A stretch of 64,000 nucleotides of DNA from Saccharopolyspora hordei (GCF_013410345.1 NZ_JACCFJ010000001.1:310001-374000); one strand, 5' to 3'; numbered from the stretch's first letter, positions 1 to 11,876 are shown. The notes: generated from the sequence alone by a model not told the origin. Numbers and translations are program-made.

Positions 1-553
1 GCTCCACCAGCAGCAGCGGCAGTCCCAGCGCCGCCTGCCCGGTGACCGACACCGGCTCCTCGGCCAGGGCGTCCGCGGTGACGCCCAGCTCCACGAAGTC
101 CGACTGCGTCGGCAGCGGCCGCAGGTCCGGCGAGCCCGACACCCGGACGGCGGCGGCGTCCGGGTCGTCCCCGGAGCCCAGGGCGACCACCACCTCGACC
201 TCGGCCCAGCGCGGGCAGGTGTCGGCCGGGACGCCCGGGCCCCGGCTGGAGCCCTGGTCGGCCTGCTTCGTCGACCCGTCGACGAGCTTCCAGCCGAAGC
301 ACACCCCGTGCACCCGCTCGGAGGCGGCCAGGCCCTGCGCGAGCTGCTGGGAGTCGGCGGGCAGGAACCGCTGGACCGGCGGGCCGGTGTAGGTCCGTCC
401 TTCGGAGTAGACGGCGGTGTCCTCGGAGGTGAACTGCGTCTGCTCCCCACCGCCGCCGAGCGCGCCCGTGAGGCCGCCGACGACGCCGACCCCCACGAAG
501 GCGGCCAGCACGGCGCCCGGGACGCGCCACTGCCGAGCGGGCCTGGGCGTCAT
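1..553 (-). CDS. Hypothetical membrane-anchored/secreted protein, 3' end outside window
   Basis: I do not recognise the family. The reading frame opens with ATG at 553 and runs off the left edge, giving 184 visible residues. Residues about 12-32 form one hydrophobic segment rich in Val, Gly and Ala behind a basic N-terminus (MTPRPARQWR), consistent with a signal anchor. The rest is polar, with two Cys residues (in VHGVCFGW and DTCPRW) that could pair outside the cell. Its ATG overlaps the TGA of the upstream DUF4247 gene (ATGA), so it is very likely co-transcribed and translationally coupled. In other actinomycetes DUF4178-DUF4247 operons continue into polyamine aminopropyltransferase and DUF350 genes; that is family knowledge and is not visible here. 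Confidence 0.75.
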   Translation of the reverse strand, partial: MTPRPARQWRVPGAVLAAFVGVGVVGGLTGALGGGGEQTQFTSEDTAVYSEGRTYTGPPVQRFLPADSQQLAQGLAASERVHGVCFGWKLVDGSTKQADQGSSRGPGVPADTCPRWAEVEVVVALGSGDDPDAAAVRVSGSPDLRPLPTQSDFVELGVTADALAEEPVSVTGQAALGLPLLLVE

Positions 554-987
554 TTGCCGGCTCCCGGACCGCGTCCGCGGAAGCTCTCGCCGTGCGGGCT
601 GGTCCAGCCCCAGACCCCGCCGAGGCGGGAGTGGTAGCGGCGGTAGGCGTGGTCGACGTCCAGCACGTGGACGACCGAGCCGCGCAGGTGCGGCTGGACC
701 ACCACGGCGTCGTCGGGGTACCGCAGGTAGATGCCGGTGGAGTCGTGGTACCGCGCCTGCGGCCGCCACTTCGAGCTGATCTGGAACGCCACCGCGCTCG
801 GCGCCAGCGGGCTGGTGTAGGCGCGGTTGTCGGAGTCGCCCGGCAGGTCCAGGTGCGCGGCCCGGGTGAAGTGCTTGTCGACGTAGCCGCGCGGGCCGGT
901 GCCGGTGGAGAAGATCGTGACCAGGCCGATGATCAGCGCGAGCACCGCAGCGGCGCCGGCGATCGCGAACCAGAACTTGGGTTTCAC
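550..987 (-). CDS. DUF4247 domain-containing protein
   Basis: A 145-residue protein with one N-terminal membrane segment (about residues 5-29, WFAIAGAAAVLALIIGLVTI) followed by a small extracytoplasmic domain. The arrangement GYVDKHF...AYTSPLAPSAVAFQI...GIYLRYPDDAVVV is what I associate with DUF4247. The function is unknown. The start is a GTG only 3 bases after the stop of the DUF4178 gene, and its own stop overlaps the start of the next gene, so the three genes form a tight operon. The C-terminal tail is Gly/Arg-rich. Confidence 0.8.
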   Translation of the reverse strand: MKPKFWFAIAGAAAVLALIIGLVTIFSTGTGPRGYVDKHFTRAAHLDLPGDSDNRAYTSPLAPSAVAFQISSKWRPQARYHDSTGIYLRYPDDAVVVQPHLRGSVVHVLDVDHAYRRYHSRLGGVWGWTSPHGESFRGRGPGAGK

Positions 988-990
988 AGG

Positions 991-1608
991 TCAGCTCGCA
1001 GCGGGGTAGATGATCACGTCGTAGCGACTGAGCGCCTCGCCGGTGCTGGCTTCCCAGGCGGCACCGCCGTAGGACTCGAAGCCCAGCAGGGCGCCGTCCG
1101 ACGACTGGTAGTCGTGGTAGCGCACGGTGCCGCGCTCGGCGAGGCCGGTGGTGGCCTCGCTGCGGAACTCGGCGCTGCCGGACTCCTCGGAGTGGTAGGT
1201 GCGGCCGCCGAAGCTGATGGTCTTCGGGCCCGGCTCACCAGCGTCGTCCACCGGTGTCCACAGCGAGAGGATCAGGTCGGGGTCCTCCTCGACGGCCAGC
1301 CACACCTGGGTGCCCTGGGCGTCGTCGAGCAGGTGCTCCGACCAGGTCCAGCCGCCTTCGGACAACCGCAGGGTGCCGCGCACGGTGTACGTGCGGCCGC
1401 GCACCTCGACGATGTCACCGGCCTTCAGCGCACGCGGGTCGCCGCGCAGCGAGTCCTGGTCGCCGGTGTGGAAGGGGTCGGTGGGGCGCGGCTGCTCCTG
1501 CGGCCGGGCCGCGGCCCGCTTGGCACGCAGCCCGAAGACGACGGCGACCACCGCGAGGACGACCAGCACGATGATGACGACGACCAGCGTCGCGATCAGA
1601 CCGTTCAC
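991..1608 (-). CDS. DUF4178 domain-containing membrane protein
   Basis: A 205-residue protein. Residues about 3-26 form one transmembrane helix (LIATLVVVIIVLVVLAVVAV), followed by a basic stretch. A DUF4178-type beta-rich domain then begins at ALKAGDIVEVRGRTYTVRG and continues with WTWSEHLLDD and the QVWLAVEEDPDLILSLW strand pattern. It is the first gene of the operon. The GTG start has only a weak upstream purine run. The biochemical role of DUF4178 is not known. Its pairing with DUF4247 is a recurrent actinobacterial association, which supports the call. Confidence 0.8.
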   Translation of the reverse strand: MNGLIATLVVVIIVLVVLAVVAVVFGLRAKRAAARPQEQPRPTDPFHTGDQDSLRGDPRALKAGDIVEVRGRTYTVRGTLRLSEGGWTWSEHLLDDAQGTQVWLAVEEDPDLILSLWTPVDDAGEPGPKTISFGGRTYHSEESGSAEFRSEATTGLAERGTVRYHDYQSSDGALLGFESYGGAAWEASTGEALSRYDVIIYPAAS

Positions 1609-1700
1609 CCCTGAGCCCTTCCCTCGGCACGAGCGTGCGGCACAGAGGGTATTAGCGGGCGTCCGATCGGATGACCCGAATCGCCCAAATCGTGACCAGC

Positions 1701-1732
1701 GTCCCCGGCGGAGCGCACGCTCCGCCGGGGAC
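1701..1732 (-). terminator. Strong hairpin downstream of the otsB-GH15 gene
   Basis: A perfect 15-bp inverted repeat (1701-1715 with 1718-1732) with a minimal loop lies 12 bp past the stop of the fused phosphatase gene and about 90 bp before the next operon. Read on the minus strand, it is followed by a short T-rich stretch (cgatttggg). It is a likely intrinsic terminator separating the two units. Confidence 0.7.
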
Positions 1733-1744
1733 CCGGTCAGCCGG

Positions 1745-4303
<2,559 letters not shown>

Positions 4304-4619
4304 CAAGGGGGCGTGGTCTACGGGGTTCTCTCAGGATGCGGCAGGAGCCGCATGCGGTGCGGGATCCAGCCCGCGCGGCCGCAGGTCCTCAGGCGCCACC
4401 TGGAGCCCCGGCGCCGCGCTCCGGGCCCGCGCCGGGTGGGGTCGAGCCGGCTTCGGCGGCGTATGGGGTTCCGCCACCGGCAGAGCCAGGCAAACCATGC
4501 TGAACAACTCCAGGTCTGAGGTTGATCGATCCGGATGCGGCCATCGATGGCGACCGACCGGGGTCCGACCAGTATCGCTGACGCTTGGCGGTCCGTGTTG
4601 CGGACCAGTCCGCTCGCAG
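4304..4619. other. Intergenic region between otsB-GH15 and otsA
   Basis: A 316-bp gap between two same-strand genes. No ORF with gene-like composition is visible. It contains a perfect 7-bp inverted repeat with a 4-nt loop (ATGCGGC aggA GCCGCAT, 4336-4353) close to the phosphatase start. The stretch nearest otsA (4510-4600) is less GC-rich than the surroundings. Independent transcription of the downstream gene from this gap is plausible, but I see no convincing -35/-10 pair. Confidence 0.5.
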
Positions 4620-6059
4620 CTAGTCCGCGAGAGGCGTGCCCAGAGACTCGAGGAACGACCGCGCCCAGCGGTCGACGTCGTGCGTGAGCACTTGCCTTCG
4701 CAGTGCGCGCATCCTACGGCGTCCCTCGGCCTCGTCGATGTTGAGGGCGGCCAGCAGCGCGTCCTTGACGCCGTCGAGGTTGTGCGGGTTGACGAGGAAG
4801 GAGCTGGTCAGCTCGGCCGCGGCCCCGGCGAACTCGCTGAGCACCAGGGCCCCGCCCAGGTCGTACCGGCAGGCGACGTACTCCTTGCACACCAGGTTCA
4901 TGCCGTCGCGGACCGGCGTGACCACCATGACGTCCGCGGCGCAGTAGAAGGCGACCAGGTCCTTGCGGTCCACCGAGGTGTGCAGGTAGTGCACCGCGGG
5001 GTGGCCGACGCGGCCGAACTCGCCGTTGATCCGCCCGACCTCGCGCTCGATGCCCTCCCGCATCTGCTTGTAGTGCTCGACGCGCTCCCGGCTTGGCGTG
5101 GCGATCTGGATCATCGTCACGTCCTCGGCCTTGATCTGCCCCTCGGCCAGCAGCTCGTGCATCGCGTGCAGCCGCACGTCGATGCCCTTGGTGTAGTCGA
5201 GGCGGTCGACGCCGAGCATGATCTTGCGCGGGTTGCCGAGCTCGGCGCGCAGCGCCTTGACCCGCTGCTGGATCTCCTTGGTGCGCGCCATCCGGTCCAG
5301 CTCGGCGGAGGCGATGGAGATCGGGAACGCACCGACCCGCACCGTCCGGTCGCCGACCTGCACCACGCCGGGACGCGAGCGCACGCCGACCTGGCCGCGG
5401 CTGGGCTCGAACCCGGCCAGCCGCCGGGCCAGCCACAGGAAGTTCTGCGCCCCGCCCGGGCGGTGGAAGCCGACCAGGTCGGCGCCGAGCAGCCCGCGCA
5501 CGATCTCGGTCCGCCACGGCAGCTGCATGAACAGCTCGACCGGCGGGAACGGGATGTGCAGGAAGAACCCGATGCGCAGGTCGGGACGCAGTTCCCGCAG
5601 CATCGCGGGCACCAGCTGCAGCTGGTAGTCCTGCACCCACACGGTCGCGCCCTCGGCGCTGACCTCCGCGGCGGCCTCCGCGAACCGCTGGTTGACCCGC
5701 TGGTACGCGTACCACCAGCTGCGGTCGAACACCGGTGGCACGACCACGTCGTGGTAGAGCGGCCACAGCGTGGCGTTGGAGAAGCCCTCGTAGTACTCCG
5801 CGAACTCGGCGGACGACAGCCGCACGGGGTGCAGCTGCAGGTCGTCGTCGGAGAACGGCTCGACGTCGACGTCGGCCACGCCCGGCCACCCGACCCACGC
5901 TCCGTGCCGGGCGCGCAGGAACGGTTCGAGCGCGGTGACCAGGCCGCCTGGGCTGTGCTTCCAGCGCTGTGTGCCGTCGTCGAGGCGTTCCAGGTCGACC
6001 GGTAGCCGGTTGGCGACCACGACGAAGTCCGCTCGGTTGGGCGTGCGGCCCTTGTTCAC
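4620..6059 (-). CDS. otsA: Alpha,alpha-trehalose-phosphate synthase (UDP/GDP-forming), GT20
   Basis: A 479-residue GT20 glycosyltransferase that joins a nucleotide-activated glucose to glucose-6-phosphate to form trehalose-6-phosphate. Diagnostic features are the N-terminal [52 protein letters not shown], the donor-binding region and [16 protein letters not shown] followed by [12 protein letters not shown]. The length matches single-domain OtsA. The GTG start at 6059 is chosen because GGGAGGAA lies a proper distance upstream. The fused phosphatase follows on the same strand, completing the two-step OtsAB pathway. Confidence 0.95.
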   Translation of the reverse strand: MNKGRTPNRADFVVVANRLPVDLERLDDGTQRWKHSPGGLVTALEPFLRARHGAWVGWPGVADVDVEPFSDDDLQLHPVRLSSAEFAEYYEGFSNATLWPLYHDVVVPPVFDRSWWYAYQRVNQRFAEAAAEVSAEGATVWVQDYQLQLVPAMLRELRPDLRIGFFLHIPFPPVELFMQLPWRTEIVRGLLGADLVGFHRPGGAQNFLWLARRLAGFEPSRGQVGVRSRPGVVQVGDRTVRVGAFPISIASAELDRMARTKEIQQRVKALRAELGNPRKIMLGVDRLDYTKGIDVRLHAMHELLAEGQIKAEDVTMIQIATPSRERVEHYKQMREGIEREVGRINGEFGRVGHPAVHYLHTSVDRKDLVAFYCAADVMVVTPVRDGMNLVCKEYVACRYDLGGALVLSEFAGAAAELTSSFLVNPHNLDGVKDALLAALNIDEAEGRRRMRALRRQVLTHDVDRWARSFLESLGTPLAD

Positions 6060-6177
6060 CGGTAATTCCTCCCGCCGTGTCCACGACCTGTCGCGAGGCT
6101 AGCCAATGTCGCCGGGTGCGGCGTGCTGCGCGCGGGGCAACCCGGCCCAGCGCGCCCGGGTGGTGTACCCGGGGAGA

Positions 6178-7620
6178 TCAGTCCAGCCTCCTCTTGCTGG
6201 GCCGCAGCGGACCGGACAGCCGGGGTCCGGAGATGCGGCGTTCCAGCCTGCCCAGCCGGGTGCGGACCGGCTGGGCGAGGTACTCACCGAGCACGACACC
6301 GGCGCCGAGCGCGAGCCCGATGGCCGCGGCGAGCATCAGCGTGGTCGCGCCGCTCGGGCTGCCGAGCACGGACAGCTCGTACAGGCCGCGGTAGGTCGCC
6401 AGACCGGGCAGCAGGGGCGCGACGCCGGACACCGCGATCACCAGCGTCGGGATGCGCAGGCGGCGCGCGATGATCCCGCCGGCGAAGCCGACCACGGTGG
6501 TCGCCACCGCACCGGCCAGCACGGTGTGCACGTCGGCCAGCGTCAGCAGCGCGTGCGTCCCGGCGGCGACGGCGCCGCCGATGCCGGCGATGAGCAGCGG
6601 TCGCGGCGGGGCGTAGCTGGCCAGCGCGAAGCACGCCGAGGTGGACGCGCCGGCGAGCACCTGCAGCGACAGCGACAGCGCCGGGGCGAGGACCTGGGCC
6701 CGGCCGATGGAGGTGGCGTCGAGCCCGGCCATGGTGTCGCCGCCGATGCGCACGCCGATGTAGAGCGCGAGCACCACCCCCGCGATCAGCCCGGCCGACA
6801 TCAGCGCCAGTTCGGCCATCCGGCCGGCGGCGGTCACGTTGTAGCCGGTGATGGCGTCCTGCATCGAACCGACGACGGTCAGACCGGACAGCAGCACGAT
6901 GATGCTCGCGGCCACCGCCAGCTGCGGGTTGCCGAGCCAGCCGAGGGCGTAGAAGGTCACCGCGACGCTGGTGGCCACGGCACCGCCGACGGCCTGCTGG
7001 AAGAAGAACGGCAGGGCCCGCCGGTTCAGCAGCCGCCCGATGCGGTCGACCACCGCGGTCGCGGCGGCCGCGGTCACCGGCAGCATGACGCCGCCCTGAC
7101 CACCGCTGAGCAGCACGGCCAGCGAGGCGGCCATGCCCGCCCAGGCCACGGTGGCCACCCACCGCGGGAAGGGGTGCGGCGCGGTGGTGATCCGGTCGAG
7201 CTCGGCGTAGGCCTCGGGGGCGGACAGCTCGTTGTTGGTGATCCGGCGGAGCAGGTCTTCGACGTCGGCGAGGCGGGTGTAGTCGATGGAGCGGTTGCGG
7301 ACCACCCGCAGCGAGGTGATCGGCGGGACTTCGGTCCCCCGGTAGCAGGAGACGGTGATCGACGTGTAGATCACGTCGACCTCGCAGTGCGGCAGACCGT
7401 AGGCGGTGACGACGGCGATGATCGTCGCGGTCACGTCCGAGGCGCCCGCCCCGCTGGCCATCTGCACCTCACCGATGCGCAGGCCGAGGTCGAGCACGAG
7501 GTGGACGGTGGACTCGTCGGGCAGGGCCGGCCCGAAGACGACGTTGCGCGACCCCGGCGGGATGGTGGCTTCCGGGTCGCGCCGCCGCAGCACACCCCGG
7601 GCGCGCTGCGTGATTCCCAA
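6178..7620 (-). CDS. thrE: Threonine/serine exporter family protein (ThrE-like)
   Basis: A 480-residue integral membrane protein. The N-terminal ThrE/DUF1212 region carries LDLGLRIGEVQMASGAGASDV and VDVIYTSITVSCYRG, followed by about ten hydrophobic helices (for example VATVAWAGMAASLAVLLSGG and PTLVIAVSGVAPLLPGL). In corynebacteria this family exports threonine and serine. The C-terminal half resembles the DUF3815/ThrE_2 domain. I place the start at the TTG at 7620 because GGAGGGAAGGA sits just upstream; an in-frame ATG at 7698 would add a low-complexity basic leader with no ribosome-binding site. No adjacent amino-acid regulator is visible. Confidence 0.85.
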   Translation of the reverse strand: MGITQRARGVLRRRDPEATIPPGSRNVVFGPALPDESTVHLVLDLGLRIGEVQMASGAGASDVTATIIAVVTAYGLPHCEVDVIYTSITVSCYRGTEVPPITSLRVVRNRSIDYTRLADVEDLLRRITNNELSAPEAYAELDRITTAPHPFPRWVATVAWAGMAASLAVLLSGGQGGVMLPVTAAAATAVVDRIGRLLNRRALPFFFQQAVGGAVATSVAVTFYALGWLGNPQLAVAASIIVLLSGLTVVGSMQDAITGYNVTAAGRMAELALMSAGLIAGVVLALYIGVRIGGDTMAGLDATSIGRAQVLAPALSLSLQVLAGASTSACFALASYAPPRPLLIAGIGGAVAAGTHALLTLADVHTVLAGAVATTVVGFAGGIIARRLRIPTLVIAVSGVAPLLPGLATYRGLYELSVLGSPSGATTLMLAAAIGLALGAGVVLGEYLAQPVRTRLGRLERRISGPRLSGPLRPSKRRLD

Positions 7621-7841
7621 TGCAGTCCTTCCCTCCTGCCGCCCTGTCCTGCGGGCGGACCGCCGTCGCTGATCTTCCCCTCGGGCATCGCCTGTCATGA
7701 GCCGACCGTTGCACTCAGATCACGTGGCGTCCATCACCACCGCACCCGTCCCTGCCAGCGGCGGAGCCATCGTCCGCCCGCACGGACGCGGCCGCTTACC
7801 GAACCCGGGGGATCGATGCTTACGATGTCCCCGCAGCCCAC

Positions 7842-7917
7842 GCCGCTGTAGCTCAGCTGGTAGAGCGCCCGCCTTGTAAGCGGATGGTCAGGGGTTCGAG
7901 TCCCCTCAGCGGCTCCA
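7842..7917 (+). tRNA. tRNA-Thr (anticodon TGT)
   Basis: A complete cloverleaf can be folded. The acceptor GCCGCTG (7842-7848) pairs with CAGCGGC (7907-7913), with discriminator T and an encoded CCA at 7915-7917. The D arm is GCTC...GAGC, the anticodon loop is CTTGTAA with anticodon TGT at 7875-7877, and the T arm contains GTTCGAGTC. The first anticodon-stem pair is a C-A mismatch. It reads ACA/ACG threonine codons. Confidence 0.97.
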
Positions 7918-8028
7918 AACGTACCTGACCAGGTGTTTCTTCCGGTCGCTGTCGACCTGTCAGGTGCAGCACAGCGCCGGGGCCGATCACGCCCGGCCGA
8001 GGCGGTCAGGCGCGCGCATGATGGACCG

Positions 8029-8502
8029 GTGCGCGAGCCGACCACGGTGACCGACCGGCTCTTCCTCGTCGCCGTCCTGCTCAAGGGGCTGGACGGCGCG
8101 GTGCAGCTGGTCAGCGGGGTCCTGCTGGCCTTCCTGCCACCCGAGGCCCTCACCCGCCTGGCGCACGCGGTGGTCACCCGCGACCTGGTCGGCCCGCCCA
8201 CCGGGGCGCTGGCCGGGCACTTCGAGGAGGCGGTGCGGCACTTCGCCGCCGGGGACCGCACGTTCGTCCTCGGCTACCTGCTGCTGCACGGCGCGATCAA
8301 GCTGCTGCTGGCGGTCGCGCTGGTCCGCCGGGCGCTGCCGATGTACCCGGTGGCCGTCGGGGCGCTGGGCCTGTTCGTCGTCGCCGAGCTGGTCCGCGCG
8401 GCGCAGACCCGGTCGATCGTGCTCCCACTGCTGGCCGTGCTCGACGTGGTGATCATCGCCCTCGTCGTCGAGGAGTACCGGGAGTTGCGGCCGCGGCGGT
8501 GA
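8029..8502 (+). CDS. DUF2127 family membrane protein
   Basis: A 157-residue protein with about four transmembrane helices: RLFLVAVLLKGLDGAVQLVSG, TFVLGYLLLHGAIKLLLAVAL, MYPVAVGALGLFVVAELVRA and LPLLAVLDVVIIALVVEEY. The pattern KGLDG...LLLHGxIK...P is typical of DUF2127. The function is unknown. The GTG at 8029 is the first in-frame start that avoids an unlikely hydrophilic extension back into the tRNA flank; GTG 8050 is an alternative. It is monocistronic, about 110 bp after the tRNA. Confidence 0.75.
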   Translation: MREPTTVTDRLFLVAVLLKGLDGAVQLVSGVLLAFLPPEALTRLAHAVVTRDLVGPPTGALAGHFEEAVRHFAAGDRTFVLGYLLLHGAIKLLLAVALVRRALPMYPVAVGALGLFVVAELVRAAQTRSIVLPLLAVLDVVIIALVVEEYRELRPRR

Positions 8503-8702
8503 GGCCCTCCCGCCGCGGGAACCGCCCACCGAGTCCTCAGTGGACGGACGGGGAGCGCCATTCCCACGCGTCCGGGCGATTCCCGGTTCCGCCGAACGGC
8601 ACGGGCGGGAAATCCGGGAATTCCCAACGTTTCCACCGGTCACCACCTTGATCATTTTTCCGCGTGTTCCGCACGCGTGGCGAATTGTGCCCAGTGGATG
8701 GA

Positions 8703-8723
8703 CATAATCACTCGAACGAGTGA
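8703..8723 (+). promoter_or_regulatory. Candidate -10 element with overlapping inverted-repeat operator before the protease gene
   Basis: CATAAT (8703-8708) resembles a -10 hexamer. It is followed directly by TCACTCG aa CGAGTGA (8708-8723), a perfect 7-bp inverted repeat with a 2-bp spacer, about 55 bp ahead of the protease start. The placement is what a repressor operator would look like. No good -35 is visible, so the assignment is tentative. Confidence 0.4.
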
Positions 8724-8777
8724 AGAGTCTCCTTCGGTTGGAACCAGCTGCGTTCTCGCGGACCGAAGGAGATCAGC

Positions 8778-9500
8778 GTGTCGCTCGCCCGAAACCTCGC
8801 AGGCGTCGCCGGGGCCGTGCTGGCCGCCGCGGCGTTCGCCGCCCCCGCCCAGGCCACCGAGCCCCAGGCCCAGGACGTCCGGCCGAACATCATCGACGGC
8901 CGGGAGGTCGACAGCGCGCCGTGGGCCGCCCGCCTGTTCGTCGACGGCCAGGAGAACTGCACCGCCACCATCATCGCCCCGGAGTGGGTCCTCACCGCGC
9001 AGCACTGCGTGGCCGGCGGCGGCCAGCTGAGCTTCAACATCGGCGACGTCGACCAGACGCAGGGCGAGCACGCCGAGGCCAAGTCCGGCGGCGTGGTGGT
9101 GCACGACACCGCCGACCTGGCCCTGGTCAACATCGACCACGCGGTGCAGACCGAGTACGCGCCGCTGGGCTCGGTCGGCGACGTCGAGGTCGGGGACACC
9201 GTGCAGACCTACGGCTGGGGCGCGACCTGCACCGACAAGCCCGAGATCGAGTGCCAGGCGCAGATCCTCAAGGTCGCCGACGTGGACGTGACCGACATCG
9301 CGTGCAGCGACTACCGCGGCGGCACCGCGGTGTGCGCCACCCGCGGTGACGGCATCCCGGCCGGCGGCGACTCCGGCGGCCCGATGTTCTCCGGGGGCGT
9401 GCAGGTCGGCGTGGCCTCCACCAGCGACCGGCAGTCCACCACCGCCTACACCAACATCACCGAGTACCGCGACTGGATCCAGTCCGTGGCGGGCGTGTAA
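8778..9500 (+). CDS. Secreted trypsin-like serine protease (family S1)
   Basis: A 240-residue preproprotein. A signal peptide ends at AQA (residues 24-26), followed by a short propeptide, and the mature chain probably starts near IIDG (38-41). The catalytic triad is visible: His76 in LTAQHC, Asp113 in TADLALV and Ser199 in GDSGGP. Six Cys residues (61, 77, 151, 159, 176, 186) can form disulphides of the chymotrypsin fold. The length matches small secreted actinomycete S1 proteases. The GTG start at 8778 is preceded by GAAGGAGA. The gene stands alone, with a strong terminator after it and a candidate operator before it. Confidence 0.92.
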   Translation: MSLARNLAGVAGAVLAAAAFAAPAQATEPQAQDVRPNIIDGREVDSAPWAARLFVDGQENCTATIIAPEWVLTAQHCVAGGGQLSFNIGDVDQTQGEHAEAKSGGVVVHDTADLALVNIDHAVQTEYAPLGSVGDVEVGDTVQTYGWGATCTDKPEIECQAQILKVADVDVTDIACSDYRGGTAVCATRGDGIPAGGDSGGPMFSGGVQVGVASTSDRQSTTAYTNITEYRDWIQSVAGV

Positions 9501-9824
9501 GCAACCACACGCGGTCGGCCGGCCGCCCGGGTGCGCACCGTCACCCGGGCGGCCGGTGCGCGTTTTTCGCACGCCCGCGCGGGCGCGAATCCACAATTCG
9601 TTCACCCACGCTGAACCGCGCGAAATCACAGTGTTTCAGCAGGTCAGAGCACGTGCGAGAGGGCATTCGCAATCTTGCGTGACACGCGGGTAACACCGCG
9701 CCGCAGCCAGGATCAACATTTCTGTAGTGCTCATCACGTGCGAAATCGCGTCTCGCCTGGTAGATGACTGGTTATCGCGTCGAGAGCCTGACGCGTTACC
9801 GATGTTCTGTTAAGTTGGCGAAGC
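9501..9824. other. Intergenic region: protease terminator plus ectA upstream region
   Basis: A 324-bp gap. Its left part holds the protease terminator. Its right part (about 9580-9824) is noticeably more AT-rich than the flanking genes, as expected for a regulated promoter of the ectoine operon. A possible -35 TGACGC (9789-9794) and -10 TAAGTT (9811-9816) with 16-bp spacing lie just before the ectA ATG, which would give a very short leader. This promoter reading is weak. No ORF of note is present. Confidence 0.5.
9519..9567 (+). terminator. Intrinsic terminator after the S1 protease
   Basis: A 15-bp GC-rich stem (9519-9533 paired with 9542-9556) has an 8-nt loop and is followed by TTTTT at 9563-9567. 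It starts 19 bp after the protease stop codon and insulates ectA from read-through. Confidence 0.88.
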
Positions 9825-10397
9825 ATGACCGGCGACAAACCGAGCCATAGCATCGAAGAACGAAATGGCGGAAGCGGTTCAGCCGGACGGTTGGAGATCG
9901 ACACTCCGGTCGTCGCGGACGGCCCCGCGCTCTACCGGATCACCTGCGATTCGGGAGTGCTCGACGTAAACTCGTCCTACGCATATCTGTTGTGGTGCCG
10001 GGACTTCGCGCAGACCTCCGCGGTGGCGCGCATCGACGACGAAGTCGTGGGATTCGTGACCGGCTACATCCGGCCCGACGCCCCCGACACGCTGGTGGTG
10101 TGGCAGATCGCCGTCGATGCCTCCCAGCGCGGTGGTGGCGTGGCCAGTCGGCTCCTGAACCACCTGGTGGACCGCGTGCTGCCACGAGGAGTCCGCTACC
10201 TGGAGACGACGATCACACCGGACAACGCCGCCTCGATCAAGCTGTTCACCGCGCTGGCGCGCACCCGTTCGGCCGAACTGCAGCGCAGCGAGCTGTTCAC
10301 CGCCGACCTGTTCCCGGATGCGCACCTGGGGGAGGACCTGTACCGCATCGGGCCGTTCGCGGCGGCCCCTGCCGTCGCGGCTGCCACCGACCGCTGA
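9825..10397 (+). CDS. ectA: L-2,4-diaminobutyrate N-acetyltransferase
   Basis: A 190-residue GNAT enzyme that acetylates diaminobutyrate at the gamma nitrogen, the second step of ectoine synthesis. The acetyl-CoA loop is visible as [11 protein letters not shown], preceded by [27 protein letters not shown] and [12 protein letters not shown] are typical EctA segments. The N-terminal 20-odd residues are polar and variable. It is the first gene of an ectABCD cluster on the plus strand; ectB begins 65 bp downstream. The ATG at 9825 has no clear Shine-Dalgarno sequence, so a short or leaderless transcript is possible. Confidence 0.95.
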   Translation: MTGDKPSHSIEERNGGSGSAGRLEIDTPVVADGPALYRITCDSGVLDVNSSYAYLLWCRDFAQTSAVARIDDEVVGFVTGYIRPDAPDTLVVWQIAVDASQRGGGVASRLLNHLVDRVLPRGVRYLETTITPDNAASIKLFTALARTRSAELQRSELFTADLFPDAHLGEDLYRIGPFAAAPAVAAATDR

Positions 10398-10462
10398 CGC
10401 ACCTGCTCTTGCCTGCTGCCGAGGCGCGCTCACCGCGCTGCCCGGCACGAACGGAGGAACCC

Positions 10463-11710
10463 GTGAACGACATCTTCGCAACCCTGGAATCCGAGGTCCG
10501 CAGCTACTGCCGAACGTGGCCGACGGTGTTCGACCGCGCCTCGGGCAGCTACCTCTACGACCAGGACGGCACCGCCTACCTGGACTTCTTCGCCGGCGCG
10601 GGCGCCCTGAACTACGGGCACAACAACCCGCTGCTCAAACGCAAGCTCCTGGAGTACCTGGAGCGCGACGGCGTCACCCACGCGCTGGACCAGTCCACCG
10701 TCGCCAAGGGCGAGTTCCTGAAGACCTTCCAGCAGCGCGTCCTCGAACCGCGCGGGCTCAACTACAAGGTCCAGTTCCCCGGCCCGACGGGCACCAACTC
10801 GGTCGAGTCGGCGCTGAAGCTGGCCCGCAAGATCACCGGTCGCGAGTCGATCATCAGCTTCACCAACGCCTTCCACGGCATGACGCTCGGGTCGCTGTCG
10901 GTGACCGGCAACTCGATGAAGCGCGGCGGTGCGGGCATCCCGCTGGTGCACGCCACGCCGATGCCCTACGACGACTACTTCGACGGGCAGGTCCCGGACT
11001 TCCTGTACTTCGAGCGGATGCTCGAGGACAGCGGCAGCGGCCTCAACGAGCCGGCCGCGGTCATCGTCGAGACGCTGCAGGGCGAGGGCGGCATCAACTC
11101 GTCCCGCCCGGAGTGGCTGCGCGGCCTCTACGAGCTGTGCCAGAAGCACGGCATGCTCATGATCGTCGACGACGTGCAGATGGGCTGCGGCCGCACCGGC
11201 CCGTTCTTCAGCTTCGAAGAGGCCGGCATCCAGCCGGACATCGTCTGCCTGTCGAAGTCCATCGGCGGCTACGGCCTGCCCATGGCGATCACGCTCATCA
11301 AGCCGGAGCACGACGTGTGGGAGCCCGGCGAGCACAACGGCACCTTCCGCGGCAACAGCCCGGCGTTCGTCACCGCCACCGAGGCCCTGGAGCAGTACTG
11401 GGCCGACGACGCGCTGGAGAAGTCGACCATCGCCAAGGGCGAGCGGGTCGGCGCCGTGCTGGAGGAGATCGCCAACGAGCACGGCGGGGCCATCGCCAAG
11501 GGCCGCGGCCTGGCGCGCGGCCTCGGCTTCGAGGACTGCAACGTGGCGGGCAAGGTGTCCAAGGCCGCGTTCGACCGCAAGCTGCTGGTGGAGACCTCCG
11601 GCCCGTCCAGCGAGGTCCTCAAGATCATGCCGCCGCTGACCGTCTCGGACGACGAGCTGGAGCAGGGGCTGCACATCATCCGCGAGTCGGTCCGCTCGGT
11701 GCTGGCCTGA
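10463..11710 (+). CDS. ectB: Diaminobutyrate--2-oxoglutarate transaminase
   Basis: A 415-residue class-III PLP-dependent aminotransferase that converts L-aspartate-beta-semialdehyde to L-2,4-diaminobutyrate using glutamate. Visible features are [20 protein letters not shown] near the N-terminus, the cofactor-contact [12 protein letters not shown] and the Schiff-base lysine in [12 protein letters not shown]. The GTG at 10463 is chosen because ACGGAGGA lies 6-12 bp upstream and the product [15 protein letters not shown] aligns with known EctB N-termini. A long hairpin follows the stop before ectC. Confidence 0.96.
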   Translation: MNDIFATLESEVRSYCRTWPTVFDRASGSYLYDQDGTAYLDFFAGAGALNYGHNNPLLKRKLLEYLERDGVTHALDQSTVAKGEFLKTFQQRVLEPRGLNYKVQFPGPTGTNSVESALKLARKITGRESIISFTNAFHGMTLGSLSVTGNSMKRGGAGIPLVHATPMPYDDYFDGQVPDFLYFERMLEDSGSGLNEPAAVIVETLQGEGGINSSRPEWLRGLYELCQKHGMLMIVDDVQMGCGRTGPFFSFEEAGIQPDIVCLSKSIGGYGLPMAITLIKPEHDVWEPGEHNGTFRGNSPAFVTATEALEQYWADDALEKSTIAKGERVGAVLEEIANEHGGAIAKGRGLARGLGFEDCNVAGKVSKAAFDRKLLVETSGPSSEVLKIMPPLTVSDDELEQGLHIIRESVRSVLA

Positions 11711-11732
11711 CTCACCCCTGAGGCGTTCCACC

Positions 11733-11781
11733 GGACAGCCCCGCCCACCCGGTCACCCCGATCGGGTGCTGGGGGCTGTCC
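11733..11781 (+). terminator. Hairpin in the ectB-ectC gap (possible attenuator or processing site)
   Basis: GGACAGCCCC (11733-11742) pairs perfectly with GGGGCTGTCC (11772-11781). Inside it CACCC (11746-11750) pairs with GGGTG (11764-11768), giving a two-tier stem-loop 23 bp after the ectB stop. There is no T-run, so partial termination or an mRNA stability role is more likely than full termination. The ectC start lies 96 bp beyond. Confidence 0.55.
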
Positions 11782-11876
11782 TCGTGCGGGCGGCTCTGGG
11801 ACCCTGCGGCGTGCCGGTCGTGACATGTGCCCGCGACCGGCGCGGACCCGACCTGAGCACATCTCTTGGAGGAAAC

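Noticed and set aside
7621-7698. Upstream ATG (7698) start for the ThrE-like gene
   Set aside because: It adds a hydrophilic Arg-rich leader with no Shine-Dalgarno sequence, whereas TTG 7620 has GGAGGGAAGGA.
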